Of a stretch of DNA of 30,415 nt, positions 1 to 7,359 are shown in pieces. Source of the stretch: Scatosoma sp045577595 (lineage in GTDB: Bacteria > Bacillota > Clostridia > Christensenellales > Borkfalkiaceae); the NCBI GenBank assembly GCA_045577595.1, contig JAZNIR010000126.1:1-30415 (forward strand). Reading direction: 5' to 3'. Numbering within the stretch: position 1 is the first letter of the stretch; each line of letters starts with the position of its first letter. The notes below the pieces were generated by a model. It worked only from the letters and a program-made list of their open reading frames with translations. It was not told the DNA's origin and searched no databases. A program made the translations under genes and the position numbers.

Positions 1-405
1 GGCAAATCGATGGTCATCACGATTACGTCGTCCACCAACCTTTCCGAAGAAGAAATCGAGAAGGCTGTAGAAGAAGCGGAACAATTCGCGGAAGAAGACA
101 AGGCGAGAAAGGAAAAAGTGGAAAACAAGAACAAGCTCGACGGTATGATTTTCTCGGTGGAACAAACGATGAAAGAAGCGGGCGACAAGCTGGACGAAAA
201 CGATAAAAACACCTTGCAAACGGCAATCGACGACGCGAAGAAAGAACTTCAAAGCGAAGACGACGACCGTATCAAAGCGGCGTACGACAAGCTTATGCAA
301 GACGTACAACCGGTGTTTGCGAAGATGTACCAAGCGGCGGGTGGCGCGCAAGGCGCTCCGAACGCGGGCGACAACGCAGGCGACGACACCGAATTCCATC
401 AATAA
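1..405 (+). CDS. dnaK: Chaperone DnaK (Hsp70), C-terminal part
   Basis: This is the last 135 codons of an Hsp70 chaperone; the 5' part lies outside the window. The visible residues start at the end of the beta-sandwich substrate-binding domain (VITITSSTNLSEEEIEK, the usual DnaK junction) and run into the charged helical lid, ending in an Ala/Gly-rich disordered tail (about the last 25 residues). DnaK binds exposed hydrophobic peptides in an ATP-driven cycle with DnaJ and GrpE in the cytoplasm. dnaJ follows 70 bp downstream on the same strand, the classic Gram-positive heat-shock order. The assignment rests on the lid sequence and this synteny. No ATPase domain can be checked here. Confidence 0.95.
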   Translation, partial: GKSMVITITSSTNLSEEEIEKAVEEAEQFAEEDKARKEKVENKNKLDGMIFSVEQTMKEAGDKLDENDKNTLQTAIDDAKKELQSEDDDRIKAAYDKLMQDVQPVFAKMYQAAGGAQGAPNAGDNAGDDTEFHQ

Positions 406-425
406 TCAAAAGGCAATCGAATAAT

Positions 426-449
426 CGGGTTTGGCGAAAGCCAAACCCG
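426..449 (+). other. dnaK-dnaJ intercistronic hairpin
   Basis: A perfect 10-bp stem (CGGGTTTGGC / GCCAAACCCG) is closed by a GAAA tetraloop of the stable GNRA class. No T-run follows, so it is unlikely to be a full terminator. It lies between the dnaK stop and the dnaJ ribosome binding site (ACGGAG near 461). Inference: an mRNA-stability or processing element that sets the dnaK:dnaJ ratio. Confidence 0.6.
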
Positions 450-475
450 TATGCCGTATAACGGAGTTATAAACT

Positions 476-1612
476 ATGGCAGAGAAGAAAAACTATTACG
501 ATATTTTGGGCGTGGATAAAAACGCGACGCCCGACGAAATAAAATCCGCTTATCGCAAGTTGGCGATGAAATATCACCCCGACAGAAATCAAGGCAACGC
601 GGAAGCGGCGGAAAAATTTAAAGAAATCAACGAAGCGCACGAAGTGCTTTCCGACGAAACGAAACGTAAAAATTACGATACGTACGGCACGGCGGACGGC
701 AATATGGGCGGTTTCGGTGGCTTTGGCGGTGGTGGATTTAGCGGTTTTGGCGACATTTTCAGCGATATTTTCAGTGGTTTCGGTGGCTTTGGCGGTGGCG
801 CGAGAACGGCGCGTTCGGAAATCGGCGAAGATATTCAAAAGCAAATGACGCTTTCCTTTATGGACGCCGCGAAAGGTTGTAAACGGGATTTAACGTACAC
901 CCGTAACGAGCCGTGTAACGCTTGTCGCGGAAACGGCGCGAAAAACGGCACGGAATTTTCTACTTGCTCGAAATGTCAAGGTAGCGGTGTGGTGCAACAA
1001 GTGCAAAACACGATGTTCGGCAGAACAATCCGCCAAATGGCGTGCCCCGATTGTAACGGTTTGGGTAAAATCATCAAAGAAAAATGCCCCGATTGTAAGG
1101 GCAAGGGCTTTCAACGCAAAGAAACGACGGTTACGCTGGATATTCCCGCAGGCGTTAACACGAACAGTTATATGAAGAAAAAGGGTATGGGGCAAGCCGC
1201 GCCTTACGGCGGGCAAGCGGGCGATTTAATCGTCGTATTCCGCGTAGAACCGCATAAAATTTTCGTGCGCGACCAGTTTGATTTGAAAATGGATTTGCCG
1301 ATTTCCTTTAAAACTGCTTGTCTTGGCGGTACGGTGAAAGTGCCGACGATTGACGAAACGTTCGATTTCAATGTTCCCGAAGGTACGCAAAACGGGCAAG
1401 TGTTTACGATACGTGGCAAGGGGATTAAATCGGCGCGTGGCGGTACGGGCAACTTGATTATCCGCGTGCTTGTGGAAGTGCCTACGAAACTTTCCCGCGA
1501 ACAAAGAAAGAGCATTGAAAAAATGGACGAAAGTATCGAACTGAAACAATGCGAACGTATGAAAAAATACGCGGACAACGTAGAAGCGCTTTACGGCGAA
1601 AAACCTTTTTAA
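476..1612 (+). CDS. dnaJ: Chaperone protein DnaJ (Hsp40)
   Basis: This is the co-chaperone that delivers substrates to DnaK and stimulates its ATPase. The 378 residues have the full type I architecture. The J domain spans residues 1-70 with HPD at 34-36. A Gly/Phe-rich linker covers about 78-115. The zinc-binding region (about 147-212) carries four CxxCxGxG-type repeats, beginning CNACRGNG and ending CPDCKGKG, followed by the two C-terminal substrate-binding domains. Length is normal for the family. The ATG has a plausible upstream ACGGAG. The gene follows dnaK, probably in the same transcript, and ends just before a strong hairpin terminator. The third repeat reads CPDCNGLG, a common variant that keeps both cysteines. 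Confidence 0.98.
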   Translation: MAEKKNYYDILGVDKNATPDEIKSAYRKLAMKYHPDRNQGNAEAAEKFKEINEAHEVLSDETKRKNYDTYGTADGNMGGFGGFGGGGFSGFGDIFSDIFSGFGGFGGGARTARSEIGEDIQKQMTLSFMDAAKGCKRDLTYTRNEPCNACRGNGAKNGTEFSTCSKCQGSGVVQQVQNTMFGRTIRQMACPDCNGLGKIIKEKCPDCKGKGFQRKETTVTLDIPAGVNTNSYMKKKGMGQAAPYGGQAGDLIVVFRVEPHKIFVRDQFDLKMDLPISFKTACLGGTVKVPTIDETFDFNVPEGTQNGQVFTIRGKGIKSARGGTGNLIIRVLVEVPTKLSREQRKSIEKMDESIELKQCERMKKYADNVEALYGEKPF

Positions 1613-1630
1613 GGTGCTTAAAGAATATTA

Positions 1631-1664
1631 AAAAAACCTTTCCGAAGATTCGGAAAGGTTTTTT
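1631..1664. terminator. Bidirectional intrinsic terminator between dnaJ and rpsR
   Basis: A 14-bp perfect stem (AAAAAACCTTTCCG / CGGAAAGGTTTTTT) encloses a 6-nt loop. It has an A-run on the left and a T-run on the right, so it can stop the dnaJ transcript (plus) and the convergent rpsR transcript (minus). Confidence 0.9.
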
Positions 1665-1680
1665 AACGCTTGTTTTTCAA

Positions 1681-1929
1681 TTACTCGCCTTTGAAAGGGA
1701 GAAGAGCCGTAATTCTCGCGCGCTTGATAGCGGTTGCAAGAATTCTTTGGTGCGCCGCGCAAGTACCGCTCATTCTACGGGGCAGGATTTTACCGCCTTC
1801 CGTGATAAATTTCTTTAAACGGTTTACGTCTTTGTAATCAATAGCGTCAACCTTTTCTTGGCAGAACGCGCACACCTTTTTACGGGGCGCTTTTTTAAAT
1901 GCCTTTTTTACAGGTGCTTTTTCTTCCAT
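1681..1929 (-). CDS. rpsR: 30S ribosomal protein S18 (zinc-binding type)
   Basis: Small-subunit protein that pairs with S6 on the platform of the 30S subunit. The 82 residues contain the family core (DYKDVNRLKKFIT...GGKILPRR.SGTCAAHQR). Cys20, Cys23, Cys57 and His60 form a CxxC...CxxH set, which marks the zinc-binding (C+) form of S18. Genomes with a C+ form sometimes keep a zinc-free paralogue under Zur control; none is visible here. It is the last gene of rpsF-ssb-rpsR, 35 bp after ssb, with AAGGAG upstream of the ATG, and it ends at the terminator shared with dnaJ. Confidence 0.97.
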   Translation of the reverse strand: MEEKAPVKKAFKKAPRKKVCAFCQEKVDAIDYKDVNRLKKFITEGGKILPRRMSGTCAAHQRILATAIKRARITALLPFKGE

Positions 1930-1964
1930 AATTGTTTACTCCTTATAATTTTTTCTCCCTTGCA

Positions 1965-2387
1965 TTAAAAGGGAATGTCGTTGTCGTCATCCATTGCTTG
2001 CAAAACGGGTTTGCGCTTTTGCGTGGATTGACGGGGGCTGTCGCTTACGCTGTCGAAAGAATCTTCGTCGTCTTTGGGCGAAAGGAATTCGCAATCTTGT
2101 ACGATAACGTCCACAGCGGTACGTTTTACGCCTTGATTGTCTTCATAATTCCGCATTTGAATACTACCCACAACGGAAACTTTTTTGCCCTTCTTCGTGT
2201 AACGCGCAATCGTTTCCGCCATACCGCGCCAAGCGGTACAGTTAAAGAAGTCCGTTTGACGTTCGCCGTCTTGGGAAGAATAATTTCTCGATACGGCAAT
2301 CGCAAAATGGCATACGGGAACGCCCGAAGGAGTTTCCGTAAGTTCAGGGTCGCGCGTTAAGTTACCAATTAAAAATACTTTGTTCAT
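1965..2387 (-). CDS. ssb: Single-stranded DNA-binding protein
   Basis: Binds single-stranded DNA during replication, recombination and repair. The 140 residues comprise an N-terminal OB-fold (about 1-105; MNKVFLIGNLTRDPEL at the start, then the WRGMAE and KKGKKVSVVGS segments). A short acidic, Ser/Gln-rich linker follows, and the protein ends in DDDNDIPF, the acidic tip that recruits partner proteins. It lies between rpsF and rpsR, the standard bacterial order, 17 bp downstream of rpsF. AGAGGA precedes the ATG. It shares the rpsF promoter. Confidence 0.98.
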   Translation of the reverse strand: MNKVFLIGNLTRDPELTETPSGVPVCHFAIAVSRNYSSQDGERQTDFFNCTAWRGMAETIARYTKKGKKVSVVGSIQMRNYEDNQGVKRTAVDVIVQDCEFLSPKDDEDSFDSVSDSPRQSTQKRKPVLQAMDDDNDIPF

Positions 2388-2404
2388 AAATTTTTCCTCT
2401 TATC

Positions 2405-2689
2405 TTAGTTGAGCTTCGTAATCAAACGTCTAACAACGTCTGCGTCGATGCCTGCAACACGTTTCAGCTCTTCAACAACTTTGCCGTCCGCTTCAAACGT
2501 CATAAGCACGTAGTACGCTTCGTTTTTGAAGTTGATAGGGTAAGCCGTTTTCTTCGTTCCCCACTTATCGGTGGAAACGATTGCACCGCCCATCGCTTTC
2601 ACGACGTCTTCAAACTTCGCAACTTTGGCGTCTTTTGCTTCATCCGTCAAATCGTTGTTGATGAGATAGAGCATTTCGTATTTAGCCAT
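2405..2689 (-). CDS. rpsF: 30S ribosomal protein S6
   Basis: Small-subunit ribosomal protein that forms a heterodimer with S18. The 94 residues start with MAKYEMLYLINNDLTDEAKDAKV and contain the conserved KKTAYPINFKNEAYYVLMTFEA strand region; length is normal. The ATG follows an excellent Shine-Dalgarno (CAGGAGGTG, about 8 nt before). It is the first gene of rpsF-ssb-rpsR, read from the strong promoter at 2770-2798 through a structured leader of about 70 nt. Confidence 0.98.
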   Translation of the reverse strand: MAKYEMLYLINNDLTDEAKDAKVAKFEDVVKAMGGAIVSTDKWGTKKTAYPINFKNEAYYVLMTFEADGKVVEELKRVAGIDADVVRRLITKLN

Positions 2690-2707
2690 TGCTTTTCACC
2701 TCCTGGT

Positions 2708-2737
2708 CTTATTCGGCGCGCGGTTTTCGCGCGCAAG
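2708..2737 (-). promoter_or_regulatory. Candidate S6:S18-binding leader motif of rpsF
   Basis: In the rpsF leader RNA a short CUU/AAG helix (2735-2737 with 2708-2710) flanks a 7-bp GC stem (GCGCGCG/CGCGCGC, 2716-2722 with 2728-2734). The 3' side carries an asymmetric CCGAAU segment. A hairpin with a 3' CCG bulge is the known signature by which the S6:S18 dimer represses its own mRNA. The structure is seen in the sequence; its function is inferred from position and similarity. A second small hairpin lies just upstream (2745-2758). Confidence 0.5.
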
Positions 2738-2769
2738 GTAAATAGGCTTTCGCAAGCCCATATAGATAT

Positions 2770-2798
2770 ATTATATCCCATTTAAAAAAAATAGTCAA
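2770..2798 (-). promoter_or_regulatory. Sigma-A promoter of rpsF-ssb-rpsR
   Basis: Read on the minus strand: -35 TTGACT (2793-2798), a 17-bp AT-rich spacer, and -10 TATAAT (2770-2775). Predicted start near 2763, about 75 nt before the rpsF ATG. Confidence 0.88.
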
Positions 2799-2842
2799 TG
2801 AATTTTCAAACGTTTTTTGCGCTTTTTTGGATAAAAAAAGGA

Positions 2843-2870
2843 AAAGAGAGCGATTTTTTTCGCTCTCTTT
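2843..2870 (-). terminator. Intrinsic terminator of the 1009-residue protein gene
   Basis: A 10-bp stem (AAAGAGAGCG / CGCTCTCTTT) with an 8-nt loop. On the minus strand it is followed by a T-rich tract. It lies just after the stop codon at 2890 and separates this operon from rpsF. Confidence 0.85.
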
Positions 2871-2889
2871 GGGTTAAAACCTTTTTTAT

Positions 2890-5800
2890 TTAAGGATTGG
2901 CGCTTTCGGGGACGTTTTGGATAATCATCGTTAAATGGTCAATCATTTCCGTCATCGTCAATTCGCCGTAATATTCTTTACGCTCCATATTCGGTAAGTC
3001 GAGTATGGTGTAGGAAGTAACCGTTCCAGTGGTGGCATCCCGCTCGTACTCAATCAAAGGATTGCCGTTTTTATCAAAGAAACATTCCACGTTCGTGCCA
3101 CCGACGTTGTGCGTTTCTCTCGTATATACAAGCGAAGAATCGGTGGTGCAAACGTACGTGTCTACACCGTTTACTTTCGAGTACGTATAAACGATTTCGC
3201 CGTCCGCGTTGGTGTAGTTGCCGTCTTTATCCTGATAATAAATATGTGGCACTTCGTATTCAAGGAATTTATAATGCACTTTCGTCGTTAAAAGAGACAA
3301 ATCTTCAAAGTGTAACACTTTGTCTTCGTACATATCGTTGAGCGTCGCGCTTTCCATATTGTACGTCATATTGTCAATCAACGCGTCCATATTCGTAATC
3401 GTGTATTCGTTTGGAGCGGTGTAGCCGTTTTCGTTTCCGTCGTGGTCGGTGAGCAAGTATCCCCACGTGCCGATAAGTACGCGGTGTTCGCCGTCAACCA
3501 AATGTCCAACCTTATCAATATACGCGCCTTCCGTAACCGTCGTTCCGTTCGTGTCTACGTAATAATATTTTCCGTTGCTATCCGTAAGCGCTTGATAAAT
3601 ATGTCCCGTACGGGAAACGAACGCTTTTGCATACGTGGTCGTTTCGTCAACCTTTACGTTTTCTTGCACGTCGTCGTGTTCGAATACGAGATAGCTCATC
3701 TTGTCGGCGAAAACGTCCATAATTTTTAAATTGTTAATAGCGGTAGGCAAATCGCCGATTTTCGTATCCGCCAAATTGGATAAAATGGAATCGGCGGGAA
3801 TATTCGTAACGACGTCTTTTAACTGCAAACCGTTAATCGCCGTGTTAATATTGGCGGGCAATTCTTCCAGCGTATATCCGCCGATAGCGCCGAGAATTTT
3901 ATTCTCGCCCACGTCGATTACGTCTTGGATTTTAAGGGTGTTGATTTGCGTGGACAAATTACCAATCGTAAACCCTTGAATGGCTTGCAATAATTTGTTG
4001 TCGCCCACGTCGATAATACTGCCAATCGTCAGCGTATTGATTTTCGAGGGCAATTCTTCGATAGAGAACCCTGCAATCGCTTGCAATAATTTATTACCGC
4101 CCACGTCGATAATATCGCCGATTTTAAGCGTATTGATTTTCGAGGGTAATTCGGAAATGGAGAAATCTTTAATAGCGTTTAAAATCTTGTTGCTACCAAC
4201 GTCGATAATTTCTCCGATTGTTATATCGTCAACCACTTCGCCTAAACGCGAGCCAAGCTCGCTAATCTTAATGCCTTTTTCTTTAATTTTTTGCAATACG
4301 ACGTGCGAACTTTCGGTGATTTCGATTACTTTATCCAGCGTCAACGTATTAAACGCGCTACTCAAATCGCCGATTTTCGTATCTGCCAAATTTTGCAATA
4401 CGAGCGGGGACGAAGTGGTGATTTCCATCACTTCGCCAAGCTTGGTGTCTTTAATCGCATCGTCAATCGACGATTCCAAATCCTTAATAAGCGTATCTTT
4501 TAATTGCACCAAAATCGCGTTGGAATCTCCGTCGATTTCAATTACGTCGCCAAGCGTAAGCGTGTCGATTTCGTCTTTCAACTTGTTGATAGGGGTATCT
4601 TTCAACTTGATAAGAATATCCATCGTGTTGGGATTGCTTACGTCGATATCAATCACGTCGCCAAGCGTCAACTTATCGAAAAGGTTATCCATTAAATTGC
4701 CCGCAAGCAAATCTTGAATCGTCGTTTTTTCAAAGAGCACTGCGTTTGCGTACGTATTGTCTGCATACGCAAGGAGCGTCGTTATATTCCCGTCCGTCGT
4801 ATCTTCTTTTAAGTAATAGGAAACCGTATTTTCGCCGTCGATAAATTCGATAGTAGCGCTCGTAGGAAGGGCGTTCGTTTTAACGCTTGCCGTTACGTCT
4901 TTGCCGTCCGCGTCGAAAAGCTTGTTTGTTGCGCTGTCGTACGTGTAATAAAGCTGTTTCATTTCCACTTCGCCCGACGAACCGTCGAAACGGTCTTTTC
5001 CGCCGTAAGCGAGAATACACATAAGCGTATCGTCCAAATCTATCGGCATCAACGCGTCAAGGGGTACGTCGTATAAGCGGGTAAGCACTTCGTCTACGTC
5101 GCCCACTTTCAAAGGATTTTCGCCCGCCGTAACGTTGCCTTCTCCGTCTACGATATACCCTTCGCCAAAGAGCAAGGTATATACGAAATCTTGCATATCG
5201 TCGGGGATAACGAAACTCGTTTTAAGTAGCATTTGTCCAATTTCGTAATCTTCGAGAAAATCGCCGATTTCCCCGTCTATAAGCGTTCCGACGGTTAAAG
5301 AACCGCTCGGTCCGTTAGAAAGCACGTAATCGAGCAAATCGTTGGTGGGGTAATCTAAAAGAGCCAAAAGTTCGCTTACGTGCAAATCTTTCGCCTTATC
5401 CACGAGATAATCGAGCAAATACGTACTAGGGTCTTTTTCGCCCGATTTATTGATGATGACTTTCGTCATCAATTCTCCTTTCGTCGTTTCAATGCCGTAT
5501 TCTTTCAAGGTGGCAATCAAACCGCCTTCGCCGTCTTCCCCTTCTAAAAGGGTGGTAACGAGCGGGGAAATGGCGTTTAAATCGCCCAAAGTGCCTTTGC
5601 CTTCGGACACCTTGCTCGTCGCGTCAATCACGTCGCCCATCAAATCTTTAATCGTTTTTTGCCCGTACGTGCCGTCGATATATTCTTTGTAATTGATATT
5701 CGCGCCCGTCAATTTGTTGATAGTGTTGACGCCTTTGTCGATTTTCATTTTCGCATATATGTACCAGCCCGTTCCGGCGATTCCGCCGACGGTAACGATA

Positions 5801-5919
5801 ATGCCGAATAAAAACCCGAAAAACCAAGCAAAAAACTTGCCCCAAAAACCGCCTTTTTTCTTTACGACGACCTTTTCTTTGGGTTCTTCGTATTCAACGT
5901 CTATTTCGCGTTTCGACAT
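2890..5919 (-). CDS. Large membrane-anchored repeat protein, function unknown
   Basis: I do not recognise this 1009-residue protein. The acidic then Lys-rich N terminus (KVVVKKKGG, to about residue 24) is followed by one long hydrophobic segment (about 29-56), with no cleavage site evident. This fits a signal anchor with the rest of the chain outside the cell. Residues about 416-730 contain nine to ten degenerate repeats of 32-38 residues with the pattern L-x-[IL]-G-D-[VI]-I-[DE]-[IV]... and ...INT. The last 280 residues are rich in Tyr, Thr and Asp with strand-like segments (for example KYYYVDTNGT and IYYQDKDGNY). No LPxTG sortase motif or catalytic motif was seen. A good AGGAGG precedes the ATG. 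It lies 35 bp downstream of a phosphoribosyltransferase gene and probably shares its transcript. A role at the cell surface is inference only. Confidence 0.85.
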   Translation of the reverse strand: MSKREIDVEYEEPKEKVVVKKKGGFWGKFFAWFFGFLFGIIVTVGGIAGTGWYIYAKMKIDKGVNTINKLTGANINYKEYIDGTYGQKTIKDLMGDVIDATSKVSEGKGTLGDLNAISPLVTTLLEGEDGEGGLIATLKEYGIETTKGELMTKVIINKSGEKDPSTYLLDYLVDKAKDLHVSELLALLDYPTNDLLDYVLSNGPSGSLTVGTLIDGEIGDFLEDYEIGQMLLKTSFVIPDDMQDFVYTLLFGEGYIVDGEGNVTAGENPLKVGDVDEVLTRLYDVPLDALMPIDLDDTLMCILAYGGKDRFDGSSGEVEMKQLYYTYDSATNKLFDADGKDVTASVKTNALPTSATIEFIDGENTVSYYLKEDTTDGNITTLLAYADNTYANAVLFEKTTIQDLLAGNLMDNLFDKLTLGDVIDIDVSNPNTMDILIKLKDTPINKLKDEIDTLTLGDVIEIDGDSNAILVQLKDTLIKDLESSIDDAIKDTKLGEVMEITTSSPLVLQNLADTKIGDLSSAFNTLTLDKVIEITESSHVVLQKIKEKGIKISELGSRLGEVVDDITIGEIIDVGSNKILNAIKDFSISELPSKINTLKIGDIIDVGGNKLLQAIAGFSIEELPSKINTLTIGSIIDVGDNKLLQAIQGFTIGNLSTQINTLKIQDVIDVGENKILGAIGGYTLEELPANINTAINGLQLKDVVTNIPADSILSNLADTKIGDLPTAINNLKIMDVFADKMSYLVFEHDDVQENVKVDETTTYAKAFVSRTGHIYQALTDSNGKYYYVDTNGTTVTEGAYIDKVGHLVDGEHRVLIGTWGYLLTDHDGNENGYTAPNEYTITNMDALIDNMTYNMESATLNDMYEDKVLHFEDLSLLTTKVHYKFLEYEVPHIYYQDKDGNYTNADGEIVYTYSKVNGVDTYVCTTDSSLVYTRETHNVGGTNVECFFDKNGNPLIEYERDATTGTVTSYTILDLPNMERKEYYGELTMTEMIDHLTMIIQNVPESANP
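3715..4675 (-). repeat. Tandem repeats coding for 32-38-residue units
   Basis: Degenerate in-frame tandem repeats within the 1009-residue protein. The central units (about 3885-4165) are exactly 32 codons (96 bp) and the most alike, with sequences such as IGDIIDVGGNKLLQAI followed by GFSIEELPSKINT. The outer units have drifted further and vary in length. The gradient suggests recent unit duplication in the middle of an older array. Confidence 0.85.
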
Positions 5920-5954
5920 AATAAAAACCTCCTAACGATAAAAAGAGTAAAATT

Positions 5955-6494
5955 TTAGAAAAATACGGGAATACTTGCCAAGAAATCCACGTCTTTGCGT
6001 TCCGCCGCTTTGTCTTCGGCAAGCACGAACGCTTTTTTCGCAACGATACCGCCCGCCTTTTCCACAAGCCGTTCCAAGCCTTTCAAGGAAGCGCCCGTAG
6101 AAACGACGTCGTCCACGATTGCCACTTTCTTGCCTTTAATCAGCTGTGCGTCGTGCGCGGAAAGATAAAAGGTTTGCGAAGCGCCCGTCGTAATCGACGA
6201 TTCGTACGTAAGCTCGATGCCGTCTTGCATATACAGCTTTTTCGATTTTCTCGCCACCGCGTAAAATCTGTGCCCAAGCTCCCGCGCTACGCAGTGGGTA
6301 AGTTGCAAACCTTTCGATTCGGCGGTGATAAGCACGTCGCAGTCTTTTACGATAGGCGCGATTTGTTTCGCGCAGTGTTCGGTAAGCGCGCTGTCCCCGT
6401 GCAAATTAAAAAATGCAATCGAAATCCCGCTAGGAAGCGGAAGAACGGGCAGTTGCGCCTCAAAGCCTTTAATGTCAACGGTGTGATATTTCAT
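5955..6494 (-). CDS. Phosphoribosyltransferase, adenine phosphoribosyltransferase-like
   Basis: A 179-residue type I phosphoribosyltransferase. The PRPP-binding loop is clear (KVAIVDDVVSTGAS, about 119-132), and an upstream segment (DVLITAESKGLQLTHCVARELG) matches the substrate-side region of Apt/Xpt proteins. The family moves ribose-5-phosphate from PRPP to a purine base in the cytoplasm. The exact base is not certain, since the usual Apt ESRGF is ESKGL here, so no symbol is given. The ATG at 6494 is chosen because it has an AGGAAGG site and sits downstream of a strong promoter; a longer in-frame extension would run through that promoter. It is the first gene of a probable two-gene operon with the large repeat protein, a pairing with no obvious functional logic. 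Confidence 0.88.
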   Translation of the reverse strand: MKYHTVDIKGFEAQLPVLPLPSGISIAFFNLHGDSALTEHCAKQIAPIVKDCDVLITAESKGLQLTHCVARELGHRFYAVARKSKKLYMQDGIELTYESSITTGASQTFYLSAHDAQLIKGKKVAIVDDVVSTGASLKGLERLVEKAGGIVAKKAFVLAEDKAAERKDVDFLASIPVFF

Positions 6495-6551
6495 AGTATT
6501 CCTTCCTACGTAAAAAAATTGATTTTGGGACGGTAATATACCATCATATAT

Positions 6552-6580
6552 ATTGTAGCACATTTTTTTAAGAATGTAAA
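6552..6580 (-). promoter_or_regulatory. Sigma-A promoter of the phosphoribosyltransferase operon
   Basis: Read on the minus strand: -35 TTTACA (6575-6580), 17-bp spacer, -10 TACAAT (6552-6557). It fixes the start at 6494 and is back to back with the recX promoter about 75 bp away. Confidence 0.82.
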
Positions 6581-6652
6581 TAACTTGCAAGGATTTTTTC
6601 TTTTTTTCGGTTGCCTTTTTTTGTAATTTTAAAGGGAAAGCGGACGGCGCGT

Positions 6653-6681
6653 TTGACATTTTTTCAAAAAAGGGATATAAT
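6653..6681 (+). promoter_or_regulatory. Sigma-A promoter of recX-birA-nnr
   Basis: A full consensus match: TTGACA (6653-6658), 17-bp spacer, TATAAT (6676-6681), with the predicted start near 6688. Confidence 0.92.
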
Positions 6682-6714
6682 GATAAGGAAAAGAGTAAAA
6701 AGGAGCTTTGTAAA

Positions 6715-7338
6715 GTGCCCGAAATTACCGCGATAACCCCGCAAATCAAAGACAAAAAACGCTGTAATATTTTTATTGACGGCAGATTTTATTGCGGGCT
6801 TTTGCTGGAAACGGCAATAAAACACCAATTAAAAACGGGACGGAAAATCGACGTAAACGAACTTTCCCGCTTGCAAATGGAAAGCGAAAAAAACGTAGCG
6901 CTGGATAAGGCGCTCACCTTTATCGCGCTTACGCGGAAAACGGAAAAACAAGTGCGGGATTTTTTGGCGGGGAAAGGGTATCTTGCGGACGTTATCGAAT
7001 ACGTGGTGGAAAAGATGACGGGGTATAAATTTCTCGACGACGGCGATTACGCCAAAGCGTACGTCGAACAAACCGCCACGAAAAAGGGCAGTCGCTTGAT
7101 TAAACTCGAACTCAAAGCCAAAGGAGTGGACGAGCGGGAAATTGAAGACGCGTTTGACGGCGTAAAGGAAGATACGCAAATCGAAACGGCGAAACGGATT
7201 TTGGAAAAATATATGCGGGGAAAATGCGCGGATAGGGAAACGCTTGCCAAATCTTTCCGATATTTGCTGGGGAAAGGCTTTGAATACGACGTGGCAAAAA
7301 GCGCGATTTCCGCCTACGGCGAATGCGACGACGAGTAA
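6715..7338 (+). CDS. recX: Regulatory protein RecX
   Basis: RecX modulates RecA filaments during recombination and the SOS response. The 207-residue protein shows the three-helix repeat layout of the family (for example KTEKQVRDFLAGKGYLADVIEYVVEKM, then KFLDDGDYAKAYVEQ, then the SRLIKLELKAKGVDEREIEDAF motif). It starts with GTG at 6715, set by an AAGGAG site about 9 nt before and the promoter just upstream. recA is not in the window. It leads recX-birA-nnr, 21 bp before birA, driven by the consensus promoter at 6653-6681. No LexA box was identified at that promoter. Confidence 0.93.
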   Translation: MPEITAITPQIKDKKRCNIFIDGRFYCGLLLETAIKHQLKTGRKIDVNELSRLQMESEKNVALDKALTFIALTRKTEKQVRDFLAGKGYLADVIEYVVEKMTGYKFLDDGDYAKAYVEQTATKKGSRLIKLELKAKGVDEREIEDAFDGVKEDTQIETAKRILEKYMRGKCADRETLAKSFRYLLGKGFEYDVAKSAISAYGECDDE

Positions 7339-7359
7339 AACGAAGGGGGTAAGTACGGA

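Noticed and set aside
3980..4717. 245-residue frame antisense to the repeat protein
   Set aside because: It is a low-complexity Ser/Ile/Pro-rich product of the repeats read backwards, without ribosome binding site; the minus-strand gene has start, promoter context and terminator.
6495..6755. N-terminal extension of the phosphoribosyltransferase to 266 residues
   Set aside because: The extra codons cross a strong promoter and give a Lys/Phe-rich stretch unlike the family; the ATG at 6494 has its own ribosome site.
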